Position numbers and translations under genes: made by a program
The notes under the pieces: generated by a model
Seen by the model: only the letters and a program-made list of their open reading frames with translations
Databases searched by the model: none
Told to the model about the DNA's origin: nothing
DNA from: Dactylosporangium sp040689395
GTDB taxonomy: Bacteria > Actinomycetota > Actinomycetes > Mycobacteriales > Micromonosporaceae
Length of the DNA: 64,000 nucleotides
NCBI RefSeq assembly: GCF_040689395.1
Contig: NZ_JBFAZX010000029.1
Span: 32,753-96,752 of the forward strand
Direction: 5' to 3'
In this document: piece by piece, positions 1 through 9,272 of the stretch
How positions within the stretch are numbered: the stretch's first letter is position 1
Layout of the letters: each line of letters starts with the position of its first letter

Positions 1-1009
1 GGTATCCGGACAGGACGTTGCGCCGGCGCGGCTCCGCGTGGCGGCTGCGCTGGCTGACGGGAATGAACGCCCGGACGTTCAGGGCCTGCGGCGAGCGGCC
101 GTTGGCCAGCGCCCAGCGTTGCAGGGCGCCGGTGATGACGGCGAGCAGGACGTCGTGCTCGGTGCCGCCGTGCCGTTTGCGTACCTGCCTGACGTCATGG
201 GCGTCGAGCCGGGCGATGACGAGCCGGCGCGCCGTGGCCGGCTGGTCCGTCGGCGCCGCGGGGTCGCGGGGCCGGCCGTCGCCCTTGGTGAGCAGCGACG
301 GCAGTGCGCCCAGGCGCGTGTGGGACAGCACCGAGGCGGCGATGCTCACGCTGTTGGATGCCAGTCCGAGCGCGCGGGGAAGGTGCATGGCGTCCTGCGC
401 CAGCCCGGTGAGGGCGCGCGCCGTCCGGGTCGCCCGCTCGGCGGCCGGCAGCGCGATCGGCGGGATGAACGGCACCAGGAAGGACGGGACCGCCTGGTCC
501 TGCTCGGGCTGGCCGGGCTGGCGGTCGGCGAACCCGTCGAGAAGACGAAGACCGAGCTCGACCGTACGAAGGCCGTCGGCCATGGCGTGATGCAGCTTGA
601 TCAACACGGCGAACCGGCCGTCGGGCAGCCCGGTCAGCAGGTGCAGTTGCCACAGGGGCCGGTTCAGGTCGAGGGGCTCGGCCATCAGCTCGCCGGCCAG
701 CGCCGTCATCGCGTCCGGGTCCGGATCGCGCTCGTCCGGGTGCAGCTCGTGCAGGTGCAGATGCCGGGCCAGGTCGAACCCCTTGTCGGGGGTCCACGCC
801 GCACCGCCGGGCGGCAGCCACGTGGTGCGGATGCGCTGGCGCAGCGCCGGTATCCGCATGAGGCGCTCGGCGAGCACCGCGACGAGTTCGGCGGCCGCGA
901 TCGGTTCCCGTGGAGCGAACACCGCGAGTGCGCCCAGATGCATCGGCGCGCCCGGCGATTCCAGGCGCAGGAATGCCGTATCAAGGCAGGTCAAACGCTC
1001 GTCATGCAC
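1..1009 (-). CDS. Wax ester synthase/diacylglycerol acyltransferase (WS/DGAT), 3' end cut by window
   Basis: Acyl-CoA-dependent acyltransferase of the WS/DGAT family, which makes wax esters or triacylglycerol at the membrane and lipid droplets. 336 codons are visible. The start is taken as GTG at 1009 because AGGAG lies about 10 bases upstream and the N-terminus (HDERLTCLDTAFLRLE) matches the family's usual opening. The catalytic motif HHAMADG, the HHxxxDG signature, lies near residues 139-145 and is intact. The rest reads on through LHLL, PFIPP and NVRAFIPVS without interruption until the window edge, so the last part of the protein is outside. No operon partner is visible. The family call is firm; the acceptor substrate is not known. 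Confidence 0.88.
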   Translation of the reverse strand, partial: MHDERLTCLDTAFLRLESPGAPMHLGALAVFAPREPIAAAELVAVLAERLMRIPALRQRIRTTWLPPGGAAWTPDKGFDLARHLHLHELHPDERDPDPDAMTALAGELMAEPLDLNRPLWQLHLLTGLPDGRFAVLIKLHHAMADGLRTVELGLRLLDGFADRQPGQPEQDQAVPSFLVPFIPPIALPAAERATRTARALTGLAQDAMHLPRALGLASNSVSIAASVLSHTRLGALPSLLTKGDGRPRDPAAPTDQPATARRLVIARLDAHDVRQVRKRHGGTEHDVLLAVITGALQRWALANGRSPQALNVRAFIPVSQRSRHAEPRRRNVLSGY

Positions 1010-1400
1010 CGACAGCCTCTCTCCTGACGATGTTGGCCGCGGCGCCCCCGCGTCTCGCAGGCATGACGCACGCGGTACCAATGTCGCAACTCGTCGCGTC
1101 CCGTCCGGCGCGGGCGCCCGAACCTCACCCGGCACCGGCCTCGAATCACCCAGGGCGAACGATGACAACACCGAGCCGCCGGCCGGGCCACGCCCGCCGT
1201 CCGTACCCTCGTGCCGCCCTCGTATCCGTGCCCGGCGTGGGTAGTGGCGTGAACACTGTCCGCCGCGACCGTCGAAGTGTGTTCGCCCGATTACGCCCTG
1301 TTCGCGGGTTATGTCACATCTTCCCGCCGGTCGCCGCACGGCCCCAGAACGGCGCGGGTAGGGTCGCTGGCGGCGATCGGCTCGCGGAGGGAGTGGCGGA
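1010..1400. other. Intergenic region, no gene seen
   Basis: About 390 bases separate the divergent WS/DGAT and MscS genes. Only arginine/proline/alanine-rich frames typical of GC-rich noncoding DNA are present. GGAGGG just before 1391 can serve as ribosome site for the gene starting at 1401. I see no convincing hairpin or promoter. Confidence 0.4.
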
Positions 1401-2201
1401 ATGTGGCGGACGGCGGCGCGACGCATCGGTGGGACGGTGCTCACTCCCGGTGCGCCCGACTCGTCACACGTGTCCCAGGCACGGGTGCGTCCCGAATTCC
1501 GCAAGACCATGGTCTTCGTGGCGATCGCGCTGGCCGCGCTGATCACCGGCCACGAGATCGGCGGCGTGCACGCCCCCTCGACCCGGGTCCGGCTCATCGC
1601 CTACGGCTGCGCGGCACTCGTCGCCGCCTTCGGCGTGGCCGCGAGTCGTACGACCGCGCGGGAGGTGCAACGCATCGCGGTGGCGCGGGCCGGTGACGTC
1701 GCCGGCACACCGCTGCGGCTGGTGGTGCTGCTCGGCGGATACCTGATCACCGCGATCACGGTGTGCGACCTGGTCGGCCTCCAGCTCAGGCAGCTGCTGG
1801 TCGGCGGCGCGATCACCGGCATCATCCTCGGCCTGGCCGCCCAGCCGGTGCTGAGCAACCTGTTCGCCGGGCTCGTGCTGCTGTTCGCCCGGCCGTATGT
1901 GCCGGGCCAGCAGGTCCGCGTGATGTCCGGCGCGATCAACGGTCCGCACGTCGGCGTCATCGTCTCGGCCGGCCTGCTATACACCAAGCTGGAAACCGCC
2001 GACGGGCCGCTGAACATCCCGAATGCGTCCCTGCTCGCCGCGGCGGTCGGCCCGTCGCTCACCCAGCCGGAGCCGGCCGAGCAGGACACCTTCGCGGCGG
2101 CGCCCTCCGAGGACGGCGCCGCCCTGGCCACGGTCATCGCGGCCGCCGAGTCCGGCTTGAACGCCGGCGAGCAGAACGGCCGCGTCGGCGAGCGCAAGTA
2201 G
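1401..2201 (+). CDS. Small-conductance mechanosensitive channel (MscS family)
   Basis: Predicted membrane channel that opens on osmotic downshock. The 266-residue protein has hydrophobic segments at about 36-55, 65-85, 108-130 and 133-160. A pore-like helix rich in G and A (ITGIILGLAAQPVLSNLFAG) runs into the start of a beta domain (PGQQVRV). The family hallmark DGPLNIPN follows near residue 205. The beta domain is shorter than in E. coli MscS and ends in an acidic, Ala-rich tail. The start is ATG with a GGAGGG element 9-10 bases upstream. The next gene begins 37 bases later on the same strand, but I see no functional link with archease. Confidence 0.82.
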   Translation: MWRTAARRIGGTVLTPGAPDSSHVSQARVRPEFRKTMVFVAIALAALITGHEIGGVHAPSTRVRLIAYGCAALVAAFGVAASRTTAREVQRIAVARAGDVAGTPLRLVVLLGGYLITAITVCDLVGLQLRQLLVGGAITGIILGLAAQPVLSNLFAGLVLLFARPYVPGQQVRVMSGAINGPHVGVIVSAGLLYTKLETADGPLNIPNASLLAAAVGPSLTQPEPAEQDTFAAAPSEDGAALATVIAAAESGLNAGEQNGRVGERK

Positions 2202-2238
2202 ACCGCCGGCGGCCGGGGACGAGGCGAGGGACCGGCAG

Positions 2239-2667
2239 ATGATCAGTGGTCCTGCGGCTGGGCACGAGGTGCTGCCGCACACGGCCGACCTGATGCTCAC
2301 GGCGTGGGCGCCGACGGCCGAGGAGTGCATCGAGGAGGCGGTACGCGCGCTCGTCGCCTGCTTCGCCGACGTGCGCGCGGCCTGCCCCTCCCGGCCGGTC
2401 GGATTCGCCTGCGCCCCGGCGCCCGGGGACGAGCTGCTGGTGCGGGTGCTGGAGGAGGTCGTCTACCTGCTCGACACCCAGGACGTGGTGCCGGTCCGCG
2501 TGGCCCTGGCCCGGACGGCGCAGGGTGGCCTGGTCGGTGACTTCGACGTCGCCGCACGCGAGGACGTCTCGCTGGCAGGCCCGCTGCCGAAGGCCGTCAC
2601 CCGGCACGCGCTGCACTTCGCGCGGCACGGCACGCTGTGGCGCTGCCGGGTCGTCATCGACGTGTGA
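2239..2667 (+). CDS. Archease, RtcB activator
   Basis: 142-residue archease, matching the family's usual size. It begins with the typical HEVLPHTADLML core, where the Asp of HTAD and other acidic residues bind Ca2+, and ends CRVVIDV. Archease speeds guanylylation and turnover of the RNA ligase RtcB. The adjacent convergent gene is an rtcB, 29 bases away, which strongly supports the call. Because the two genes converge they are not one operon, unlike the usual same-strand arrangement. The start ATG is preceded by a weak GAGGGACCGGCAG ribosome site. Confidence 0.9.
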   Translation: MISGPAAGHEVLPHTADLMLTAWAPTAEECIEEAVRALVACFADVRAACPSRPVGFACAPAPGDELLVRVLEEVVYLLDTQDVVPVRVALARTAQGGLVGDFDVAAREDVSLAGPLPKAVTRHALHFARHGTLWRCRVVIDV

Positions 2668-2696
2668 CCCGCAGGCCGCCATAACCCGCGACCGGC

Positions 2697-4118
2697 TCAG
2701 CCTTTCACGACGCCGACCGGCACGAGCCGGGCCACCGGGTCGGCGAGCCGGGCCTGCCGGCAGGTGCGGACCACCTCGTCCACGTCCTTGTACGCCTCGG
2801 GTGCCTCCTCGGCCAGCCCCCGGTCGCTGGCGCCGCGGACCAGGACACCGGCGGCGGCCAGCTCGCGACGGACCGCCTCGACGGGGGCCTGCCGGACCGC
2901 GGCGTGGCGGCTGAGGGTGCGCCCCGCGCCGTGGCACGCGGAGTGCAACGCCTGCCCGTCGGCAACGCCGACGAGCACGTACGAGGCGGTGCCCATCGAG
3001 CCGGGCACCAGCACCGGCTGCCCGACCGGCCGGATCGGGCCGGACAGGTCGGGGTGCCCGGGCGGGAAGGCCCGGGTGGCGCCCTTGCGGTGCACGCACA
3101 GGCGGCGGGCCACCCCGTCGACGGTGTGCGTCTCCAGCTTGGCGAGGTTGTGCGACACGTCGTACAGCAGCCGCAGTTCGCCCAGGCCGGCGTCGCGGAA
3201 GCAGCGCCGGGCGGCGTGGGTGAGCAGTTGCCGGTTGGCCCGGCCGTAGTTGGCGGCGGCGGCCATCGCGGCCAGGTAGGCCGTGCCCTCCGGCGACGTC
3301 ACCGGTGCGCAGGCCAGCTGCGGGTCCGGCACGTGGATGCCGTACCGGCCCATCGCGGTCAGCATGACGCGCACGTGGTCGGAGCAGATCTGGTGGCCCA
3401 GGCCCCGTGATCCACAGTGGATCATCAGGCAGAGCAGACCCGGCCGCAGCCCGAGCGCGCCGGCCACCCGCTCGTCGAAGACGCTGTCGACGGCCTGGAC
3501 CTCCAGGAAATGGTTGCCCGAGCCGAGGCTGCCCAGCTGGCCGCGGCCCCGCTCCAGCGCACGCGCGCTCACCGCGCCGGGGTCGGCGTCGCTGACCGCA
3601 CCACCGTCCTCGCAGAAGGTCAGATCCTCGGGGACTCCGAATCCTCGCTCGACCGCGTAGGCCGAGCCGCCGAGCAGGATCGCGTCGAGCTCGGCCGGTT
3701 GGGCGGCGGGCAGCACGCCGCCGCGGCCCATGCCCCGCGGTGTCGCGGCCCCGAGCAGGTCCATCAGCCGTCCCGCGTGCGGTGCCGCCTCGGCACGGGT
3801 CACGGTCGAGGTGAGCAGCCGCACGCCGCACGAGATGTCGAAGCCCACGCCGCCCGGGGAGATCACCCCGCCCAGCGCCGGGTCGGTGGCCGCCACGCCA
3901 CCGATCGGGAACCCGTATCCCCAGTGGACGTCCGGCATGGCGTATGACGCCTCGACGATGCCGGGCAGGGTCGCCACGTCCGCCACCTGCCGCAGAGCCT
4001 GATCCCCCGGCGCGTCCGGCAGCAGGCCCGCGGTGGCGAAGACCACCCCGGGCACCCGCATCGCCCCGGCCGGCTCGATGCGCCAGCGGCAGACCCCGTC
4101 CGCCACGACAGTGACCAT
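2697..4118 (-). CDS. rtcB: RNA-splicing ligase RtcB
   Basis: GTP- and Mn2+-dependent ligase joining RNA 2',3'-cyclic phosphate or 3'-phosphate to 5'-OH ends, used in RNA repair. The 473-residue protein carries the family motifs in order: AMPDVHWGYGFPIGG, GGVGFDISCGVR (metal-binding Asp and Cys), GNHFLEVQ, MIHCGSRGLGH, YDVSHNLAKLE, GSMGTASYVLVG and SACHGAGRTLSR near the C-terminus, where the guanylylated His sits. It ends VVKG, the usual terminal Gly of RtcB. The gene converges with archease. No RtcR-type regulator is nearby. Confidence 0.95.
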   Translation of the reverse strand: MVTVVADGVCRWRIEPAGAMRVPGVVFATAGLLPDAPGDQALRQVADVATLPGIVEASYAMPDVHWGYGFPIGGVAATDPALGGVISPGGVGFDISCGVRLLTSTVTRAEAAPHAGRLMDLLGAATPRGMGRGGVLPAAQPAELDAILLGGSAYAVERGFGVPEDLTFCEDGGAVSDADPGAVSARALERGRGQLGSLGSGNHFLEVQAVDSVFDERVAGALGLRPGLLCLMIHCGSRGLGHQICSDHVRVMLTAMGRYGIHVPDPQLACAPVTSPEGTAYLAAMAAAANYGRANRQLLTHAARRCFRDAGLGELRLLYDVSHNLAKLETHTVDGVARRLCVHRKGATRAFPPGHPDLSGPIRPVGQPVLVPGSMGTASYVLVGVADGQALHSACHGAGRTLSRHAAVRQAPVEAVRRELAAAGVLVRGASDRGLAEEAPEAYKDVDEVVRTCRQARLADPVARLVPVGVVKG

Positions 4119-4202
4119 GAGGCGCTCCTCGACACTTCCCCGCCCCGCGTACCCTCGCTACCCCGGCCACCGCCGGCAAAACCCCGGGCCTACCCGAATC
4201 GG

Positions 4203-4583
4203 GTGTCGCCGCCGTGCGCCTCGTCGTCGAACATGCCGTGGGCACCGCGGTCCGTGTCGGCGTCCCGCATCGCCTCGTTCTACGACAACGGTTCGGCGAA
4301 CACCACGCTGTGGCTGTGGCAGGGCACCGGCAGCGGGTTCACCGCACCGGCGGCGGCGTGGACGTCGGTGACCAACGGCTACGACTCGACGAAGACGAAG
4401 CCGGTGGCCGGAGACTTCAACGGTGACGGCCGGGCCGACATCGCCTCGTTCTACGACGACCCCGACCGCACCGCCAGCCTGTGGACCTGGCAAGGCGCCG
4501 CACCCACCGGGTTCGCCGCGCCGGCCTCGGTCTGGCAGTCCGCACCCGACAACTGGAAGCTGAACCTCGCCAGTCCGCTCTAG
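4203..4583 (+). CDS. Orphan FG-GAP/VCBS-type repeat fragment
   Basis: 126-residue frame from a GTG start with two repeats of the pattern RIASFYD...LWLWQG / DIASFYD...LWTWQG. Between them lies a calcium-loop motif DFNGDGRADI. Such repeats form beta-propellers in secreted or surface proteins. There is no signal peptide and too few repeats for a propeller, so I think this is the surviving 3' end of a larger secreted protein. A strong hairpin follows the stop codon, as expected at the true end of a gene. The expressed product, if any, is unknown. Confidence 0.5.
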   Translation: MSPPCASSSNMPWAPRSVSASRIASFYDNGSANTTLWLWQGTGSGFTAPAAAWTSVTNGYDSTKTKPVAGDFNGDGRADIASFYDDPDRTASLWTWQGAAPTGFAAPASVWQSAPDNWKLNLASPL

Positions 4584-4594
4584 CCGATCGCGTT

Positions 4595-4633
4595 CCGTGG
4601 CCCTGCAGTGGCGCGCCCACTGCAGGGCCACGG
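4595..4633 (+). terminator. Perfect 17-bp hairpin after the FG-GAP fragment
   Basis: Arms 4595-4611 and 4617-4633 are exact reverse complements (CCGTGGCCCTGCAGTGG) with a 5-base loop. There is no T run, which is common for actinobacterial terminators. It sits 12 bases after the stop of the preceding frame. Confidence 0.75.
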
Positions 4634-4791
4634 GCGTGGCGACACCTGGCACACCGCGGGCCGTAGCCTGCTCACCACCGGCCCGACGAAGCGGAAGCGT
4701 ACCCCGGTGACGTGGTCGATCTCGCTACAGTGAAACCCGCCCGCCGTACCACGACGGCGCGCCCACCCGACCGCAACCCTGGAGCCAGCCC

Positions 4792-6048
4792 GTGACCTCG
4801 CCAGATGCGCCCGACCAGACCAGCGCCGGCGCGCGCATCGACGCCGACCCGTCACCCACCACCCCCACCACGCCGGCCGGCCCCCGCCAGGGCCGCCGTG
4901 ACCGCGAACGCCACCCGGACCCGGCCTGGGCCCGGCTGTGCATCGCCGTCGGCGTCGTCCTGACCCTCCTCGCCGGCGCCGCTCTCGTCGGCAAGGAGGC
5001 GCTGTTCTCCTACGCCACCCGCAGCGTCACGCAGGAGAACCTGCTCGGCGGCTCCGGCAAGCAGGCCCAGCAGCGCGGCCACGTCGACATCACCGGCGCC
5101 AAGAACATCCTCCTGATCGGCATCGACGCCCGGCCCGACCAGGACCCGGCCGAACTCGTCCGCGCCGACTCGATCCTCATCCTGCACATCCCGGCCGCGC
5201 ACAACGCCGCGTTCCTCATCTCCATCCCCCGCGACACCTGGGTGAAAATCCCGCCGTACGACAACGGTGCCAAGCGCTACCGCGGCGGCCACGACAAGAT
5301 CAACGGCGCCTACGCGTTCGGCGGCGACGGGCTCACCGGCGCCGCCCAGCGCAGCCACGCCGTGCAACTGCTCGCCACGACCATCAAGAACCTGTGGGGC
5401 CTCACCTTCGACAGCGCCGCCATCGTCGACTTCACCGGCTTCCAGCAGGTCGTCGAGGTCCTCGGCGGCGTCGACATGTACGTCGATCAGGAGACCATCT
5501 CCGTCCACGTCGGCCACGACGCCAACGGCGAGACGAAAGTCCCCTACCGGCAGTACACCCGCTCCGACGGCGGCCAGGGCCTCTCCCCGATCCCCGGCGT
5601 CACCCCGGTCGTCTACCACGTCGGCTACCAGCATCTCGAACCCTGGCAGGCCCTCGACTTCGTCCGCCAGCGGGAGCTGCTGCCCAACAGCGACTACGAC
5701 CGGCAACGCCACCAGCAGCAGTTCCTCAAAGCCCTGTTCAAGAAGATGCTCAGCCGCGACGTGCTCACCAACCCCGTGCAGCTCAACCAGGTCCTGCAGG
5801 TCGTAGGTAAGGCCATGACCATCGACAGCGGCGGCATCGACCTGGACGACTGGCTGTATGCCATGCGCGGCATCAGCGACAACGATCTGTTCAGCATCAA
5901 GTCCAACAACGGCACCTTCAACCAGGCCCCCGAGAACCGCAACGCCGAAGCCCTCGACCAGAGCACCGTCGACCTGCTCGACGCCGTGCGTACCGAGCAG
6001 GTCCCCGCCTTCGTCGCCGCCCACCCGCATCTCATCGCCGCCGGCTGA
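4792..6048 (+). CDS. LytR-CpsA-Psr (LCP) family glycopolymer ligase
   Basis: Membrane-anchored phosphotransferase of the LCP family, which attaches secondary polymers to peptidoglycan outside the cell. The 418-residue protein has a Pro/Thr-rich cytoplasmic tail and one membrane helix at about 49-70. The LCP domain follows with NILLIGIDARPDQD, RADSILILHI, LISIPRDTWVKIP and KINGAYAFGG, including the conserved Arg and Asp residues that bind the pyrophosphate head. DYDRQRHQQQFLKAL marks the later conserved block. The start is GTG at 4792 following GGAG. It converges with the multicopper oxidase gene, 18 bases between stops. Confidence 0.88.
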   Translation: MTSPDAPDQTSAGARIDADPSPTTPTTPAGPRQGRRDRERHPDPAWARLCIAVGVVLTLLAGAALVGKEALFSYATRSVTQENLLGGSGKQAQQRGHVDITGAKNILLIGIDARPDQDPAELVRADSILILHIPAAHNAAFLISIPRDTWVKIPPYDNGAKRYRGGHDKINGAYAFGGDGLTGAAQRSHAVQLLATTIKNLWGLTFDSAAIVDFTGFQQVVEVLGGVDMYVDQETISVHVGHDANGETKVPYRQYTRSDGGQGLSPIPGVTPVVYHVGYQHLEPWQALDFVRQRELLPNSDYDRQRHQQQFLKALFKKMLSRDVLTNPVQLNQVLQVVGKAMTIDSGGIDLDDWLYAMRGISDNDLFSIKSNNGTFNQAPENRNAEALDQSTVDLLDAVRTEQVPAFVAAHPHLIAAG

Positions 6049-6066
6049 CCGGAACCCGCCCAGGGG

Positions 6067-8076
6067 TCATTCCGGGTGGTTGACGGTGCCTGACCCGATC
6101 AGGAACGGGCTGGTGACCCCGGCGTAGCCGAGGTGCAGGATCATTCCGCTGGCGGCGTGTTCGAGGTTGTGGCAGTGATCCATCCACACGCCGGGATTGT
6201 CGGCCCGAAACGCCACCCGATACGTCTCGCCGGGGCCGACGTCGAGGGTGTCGGCCCACCACGGGCTGCCGCTGGTGGCCCGGCCGTCGCGGGACAGCAC
6301 CAGCATGTGGTGGCCGTGCAGATGCATCGGGTGGTGCTGGCCGGTGCGGTTGACGTAGGTCACCTCGACCAGGTCGCCCTCGGACACCATGAGCATCGGC
6401 ACGTCCGGGAACGTGGCGTCGTTCAAGGTGTACCGCACCGACGGGCGGCCGTCGTAGAAGCCGAGCCGCTCGTCGAGGCGCAGGGTGAAGCGCCGGTCGA
6501 ATCGGCTGCCCGTCCCGAACGGGGTCCCGGCCGGGCTGCCGTAGCGGGCCGGGTCCAGCACCGCCGGCACGGCGGTGCCGCGGTCCGGGCCCGCGTCACC
6601 GTGCGGGCTGTAGACGATGCCCGGCCCGTCCGCGCGCAGGGTCACCGGCCCGTCGGGCATGGTGAACACGAGGTCGTAGCGGCTGCCGCCACCGACGAGG
6701 ATCCGCACCCCGGGCAGCACGCCCGGTTCGTGCACGTCGGCGCCGTCGATCGCCGCGACGCGCACCGGGGCGCCGGTCAGGGTGAACGTGGCCGGGTCGC
6801 CGTCGGTGTTGACCAGCCGTAGCCGCACCTGCCGCCCGGCCGGCACCGGCCGGCGCTGCACACCGGAGGCCAGCCCGAGCGTCGCCACGCCGTCCTCGCC
6901 GCCCCAGGTGTGGCGCAGCGCCGTCTCGTCGAGCGTGTCGTCGTGCGACGGCGCGTCCCCCGGCATGACGACCAGGGCGCCGAACAGGCCGCGGCGGACC
7001 TGGACCGAGGACATCTCATGCGAGTGGTACCAGTACGTGCCCGCCCGCAGGGCACGGAACCGGTACACGAAGCTGGCCCCCGGCGCGACCGCGTCCTGGG
7101 TCACCCCCGCCACCCCGTCCATGGCGTTGGGCACGTCGACCCCGTGCCAGTGCACCGTCACCCCAACCCCGGGCAGCCGGTTGACCAGCGTCACCTCCAC
7201 CAGCTCGCCCTGCCGGACCACCAGTTGCGGGCCGGGCGTATCGCCGTTGAACGTCCACGCCGTCACCGGCATGCCGGAGTCCAGCAGCAACGTGGTCTCC
7301 TGCGCCGTCAGCGTGAACCGGCGCACCGGCCCGTCCCCGCCATTCGCGGTACCTGTGGGGTCTGTGCCGGTCAGGTCGGTCACGCTGATCCCGCCATGGT
7401 GCTGATGCCCCGCCGCGCTGCCGCCGCCGGTGTCCACCGCACCCAAGGCACCGCCGGTCATGCTGCTGCGCGCAGGCAGCACGCTCGCCACGGACAGGCC
7501 CACCGCCACCGCGGCGACCAGCGCCACACCAACCGCTGCGCGCGCCGCGCCGCGCCACCGTCCGGCACGCGCGTCCGCCTGATCGTGCCGGAGCCTCCGG
7601 TACACCCATCCCAGCGCCGGCACCCCGAGGACGGCGAGGCCGGCCACAACGGCGGTGCCCGCACCCGCCAGCAGCGCCACGGCCGTGACGAACACGACAC
7701 CGACCGCGCCGGCCACCGCGGCCACGCGTGCCGGGCGACCACGATCCCGCACCGGCGCCTCGCCCGGCGGCTTGCGGGCCGGGCGCAACCACACCAGGTA
7801 CACCGTGGCCGCCACCACCAGCGCCGGGACCACGAACACCAGACGGGGCCCGGCGAACTCCCATCCCCACGCCAGCAGTAGCACCCCGGCGACCAGCCGC
7901 AGCGCCGCCCCGCCGAGCAGCAGCATGAACGCCACCACCGACGTGCGCGACGGCCGCGCCGCCGGGTCCTGCGGGCCGCACCCGGTCCACCACGCCGCCA
8001 CTGCCACGGGCAGCTGCAGCAGCGCGGTCACCATGTCGGTGTAGTGCACCCACATAAACACGCCATCGCCTCCCAC
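6067..8076 (-). CDS. Membrane-anchored multicopper oxidase
   Basis: 669-residue protein. The first 200 residues hold about five membrane helices, followed by a His/Gly-rich linker and a three-cupredoxin oxidase. Copper ligands are complete: HWHG near residue 309, YWYHSH, HPMHLHGHH, and DHCHNLEHAASGM near 635 with the type-1 Cys and axial Met. The family oxidises metals such as Cu(I) or phenolic substrates using O2. The N-terminal membrane block makes this resemble actinobacterial copper oxidases rather than secreted laccases. The substrate cannot be told from sequence. No copper chaperone or exporter gene is adjacent. Confidence 0.88.
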   Translation of the reverse strand: MGGDGVFMWVHYTDMVTALLQLPVAVAAWWTGCGPQDPAARPSRTSVVAFMLLLGGAALRLVAGVLLLAWGWEFAGPRLVFVVPALVVAATVYLVWLRPARKPPGEAPVRDRGRPARVAAVAGAVGVVFVTAVALLAGAGTAVVAGLAVLGVPALGWVYRRLRHDQADARAGRWRGAARAAVGVALVAAVAVGLSVASVLPARSSMTGGALGAVDTGGGSAAGHQHHGGISVTDLTGTDPTGTANGGDGPVRRFTLTAQETTLLLDSGMPVTAWTFNGDTPGPQLVVRQGELVEVTLVNRLPGVGVTVHWHGVDVPNAMDGVAGVTQDAVAPGASFVYRFRALRAGTYWYHSHEMSSVQVRRGLFGALVVMPGDAPSHDDTLDETALRHTWGGEDGVATLGLASGVQRRPVPAGRQVRLRLVNTDGDPATFTLTGAPVRVAAIDGADVHEPGVLPGVRILVGGGSRYDLVFTMPDGPVTLRADGPGIVYSPHGDAGPDRGTAVPAVLDPARYGSPAGTPFGTGSRFDRRFTLRLDERLGFYDGRPSVRYTLNDATFPDVPMLMVSEGDLVEVTYVNRTGQHHPMHLHGHHMLVLSRDGRATSGSPWWADTLDVGPGETYRVAFRADNPGVWMDHCHNLEHAASGMILHLGYAGVTSPFLIGSGTVNHPE

Positions 8077-8139
8077 GGAGCATGATGCCGTGGAAGGCGA
8101 CCGTGCGTCGAGGCAGCGTGGAAACGTGCTGCTCGGACG

Positions 8140-8178
8140 GCGGTTCCCGCCGGGCCTTGCTCGTCCGGCGGGAACCGC
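8140..8178 (-). terminator. Hairpin after the amino-acid ABC operon
   Basis: Perfect 14-bp arms (GCGGTTCCCGCCGG, 8140-8153 with 8165-8178) around an 11-base loop. It lies 19 bases past the stop of the substrate-binding protein gene and would end the operon on the minus strand. Confidence 0.7.
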
Positions 8179-8197
8179 GGCCTTACGTAGGCGATGC

Positions 8198-9211
8198 TCA
8201 GGCGTTGGACTTCGGCAGGCCGGGCGGGTTCACCAGCGAGGTGTCCACCGCTTCGGTGTCGAGGTTGTACGCGGCCAGCCAAGCCTTGTACTGACCGTTC
8301 TTGATCAGGTAGTTGATCGCTTCCGCCAGCGCCTTGACCAGGCCGTTGTCCTTCTTCGTGGTGGCCGCGATCAAGCCCTGCAAGGACTCGCCGGCGCCGG
8401 AGTAGACACCGGCGTTGCGCACGGCGTCGGGGGTGCCCTGCGTCTGGCTGGTCTGGTAGGCGTTACCGGGGTTCGGACCGAAGTACGCGTCGATCTGCCC
8501 CGAGACGATGGCCTTGAAGGTGGTGGGTGTGTCGGCGAAGTACTTGATCTCCAGGGTCTTGCCCTCGGCCTTCAGCTTCTCCTGCCACGCGACCAGGATC
8601 TTCTCCTGGTTGGTGCCGGCGCTGACGGCGACCTTGAGACCGGCCAGGTTCTTGTAGTTCTTGTCGAAGTTCCAGTTGTTGCCGGCCTTCACCGCGAAGC
8701 CCAGGTTGTCCTGGCGGTAGGTCGCGAAGTCGTACTTCTCCTTGCGCTGTTCGGTGTCGGTGATGTTCGAGAAGCCGACCTCGTTCTTGCCGGAGTCGAT
8801 GCCGACGAACAGGTTCTCCCAGGTGTTGTTGGTGAACTCGGGCTTGAGGCCGAGCACCGCGGCGACGAGGCGGGCGAGGTCGGGCTCCGCACCGGTGATG
8901 GTCTTGTCGTCGTCGCCGACGAAGGCCAGCGGCGGGAAGCCGGTCGGCAACGCGCCGATCCCGATGGTCAGCTTGCCGTCGGCCTTGATCGCGTCAGGAA
9001 CCAGATCGGCGATGCTCTGCTGCTTCTCGACCTTCAGTTCGGTCGGCTTGGCGATGCCCTTGGCCTGCTGGCCGACGGTCACCGTGCCGACGCTGGCATC
9101 GGCCTCCGCCTTGGTCTCGTCGCTGCCCCCGCAGGCGGCGAGCCCTCCGGCGAGCACCACGGCGAGTGCTGCGGTCGCGAATGTTCGGCCAGTTGGTCTG
9201 ACGGTGATCAC
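8198..9211 (-). CDS. Polar-amino-acid-type ABC transporter substrate-binding lipoprotein
   Basis: 337-residue extracellular solute receptor. The N-terminus is a lipoprotein signal with lipobox LAAC, then GGSDETKAEA. The mature part shows the type 2 periplasmic-binding fold of polar amino acid receptors: FPPLAFVGDDDKTITGAEPDLAR, VGFSNITDTEQRKEKYDF and VAVSAGTNQEKI. GTG start with AGGAG 4 bases upstream. It is the last gene of a permease-ATPase-receptor operon. The ligand is unknown. The nearby flavin monooxygenases and a shared promoter element make a sulfur-containing amino acid a reasonable guess only. Confidence 0.87.
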   Translation of the reverse strand: MITVRPTGRTFATAALAVVLAGGLAACGGSDETKAEADASVGTVTVGQQAKGIAKPTELKVEKQQSIADLVPDAIKADGKLTIGIGALPTGFPPLAFVGDDDKTITGAEPDLARLVAAVLGLKPEFTNNTWENLFVGIDSGKNEVGFSNITDTEQRKEKYDFATYRQDNLGFAVKAGNNWNFDKNYKNLAGLKVAVSAGTNQEKILVAWQEKLKAEGKTLEIKYFADTPTTFKAIVSGQIDAYFGPNPGNAYQTSQTQGTPDAVRNAGVYSGAGESLQGLIAATTKKDNGLVKALAEAINYLIKNGQYKAWLAAYNLDTEAVDTSLVNPPGLPKSNA

Positions 9212-9272
9212 GTTTCTCCTTCGGTAGTGGCCCGAGCGGCGTGCGGCCTTCGGGGTGGAGCGCGGGGACGCC

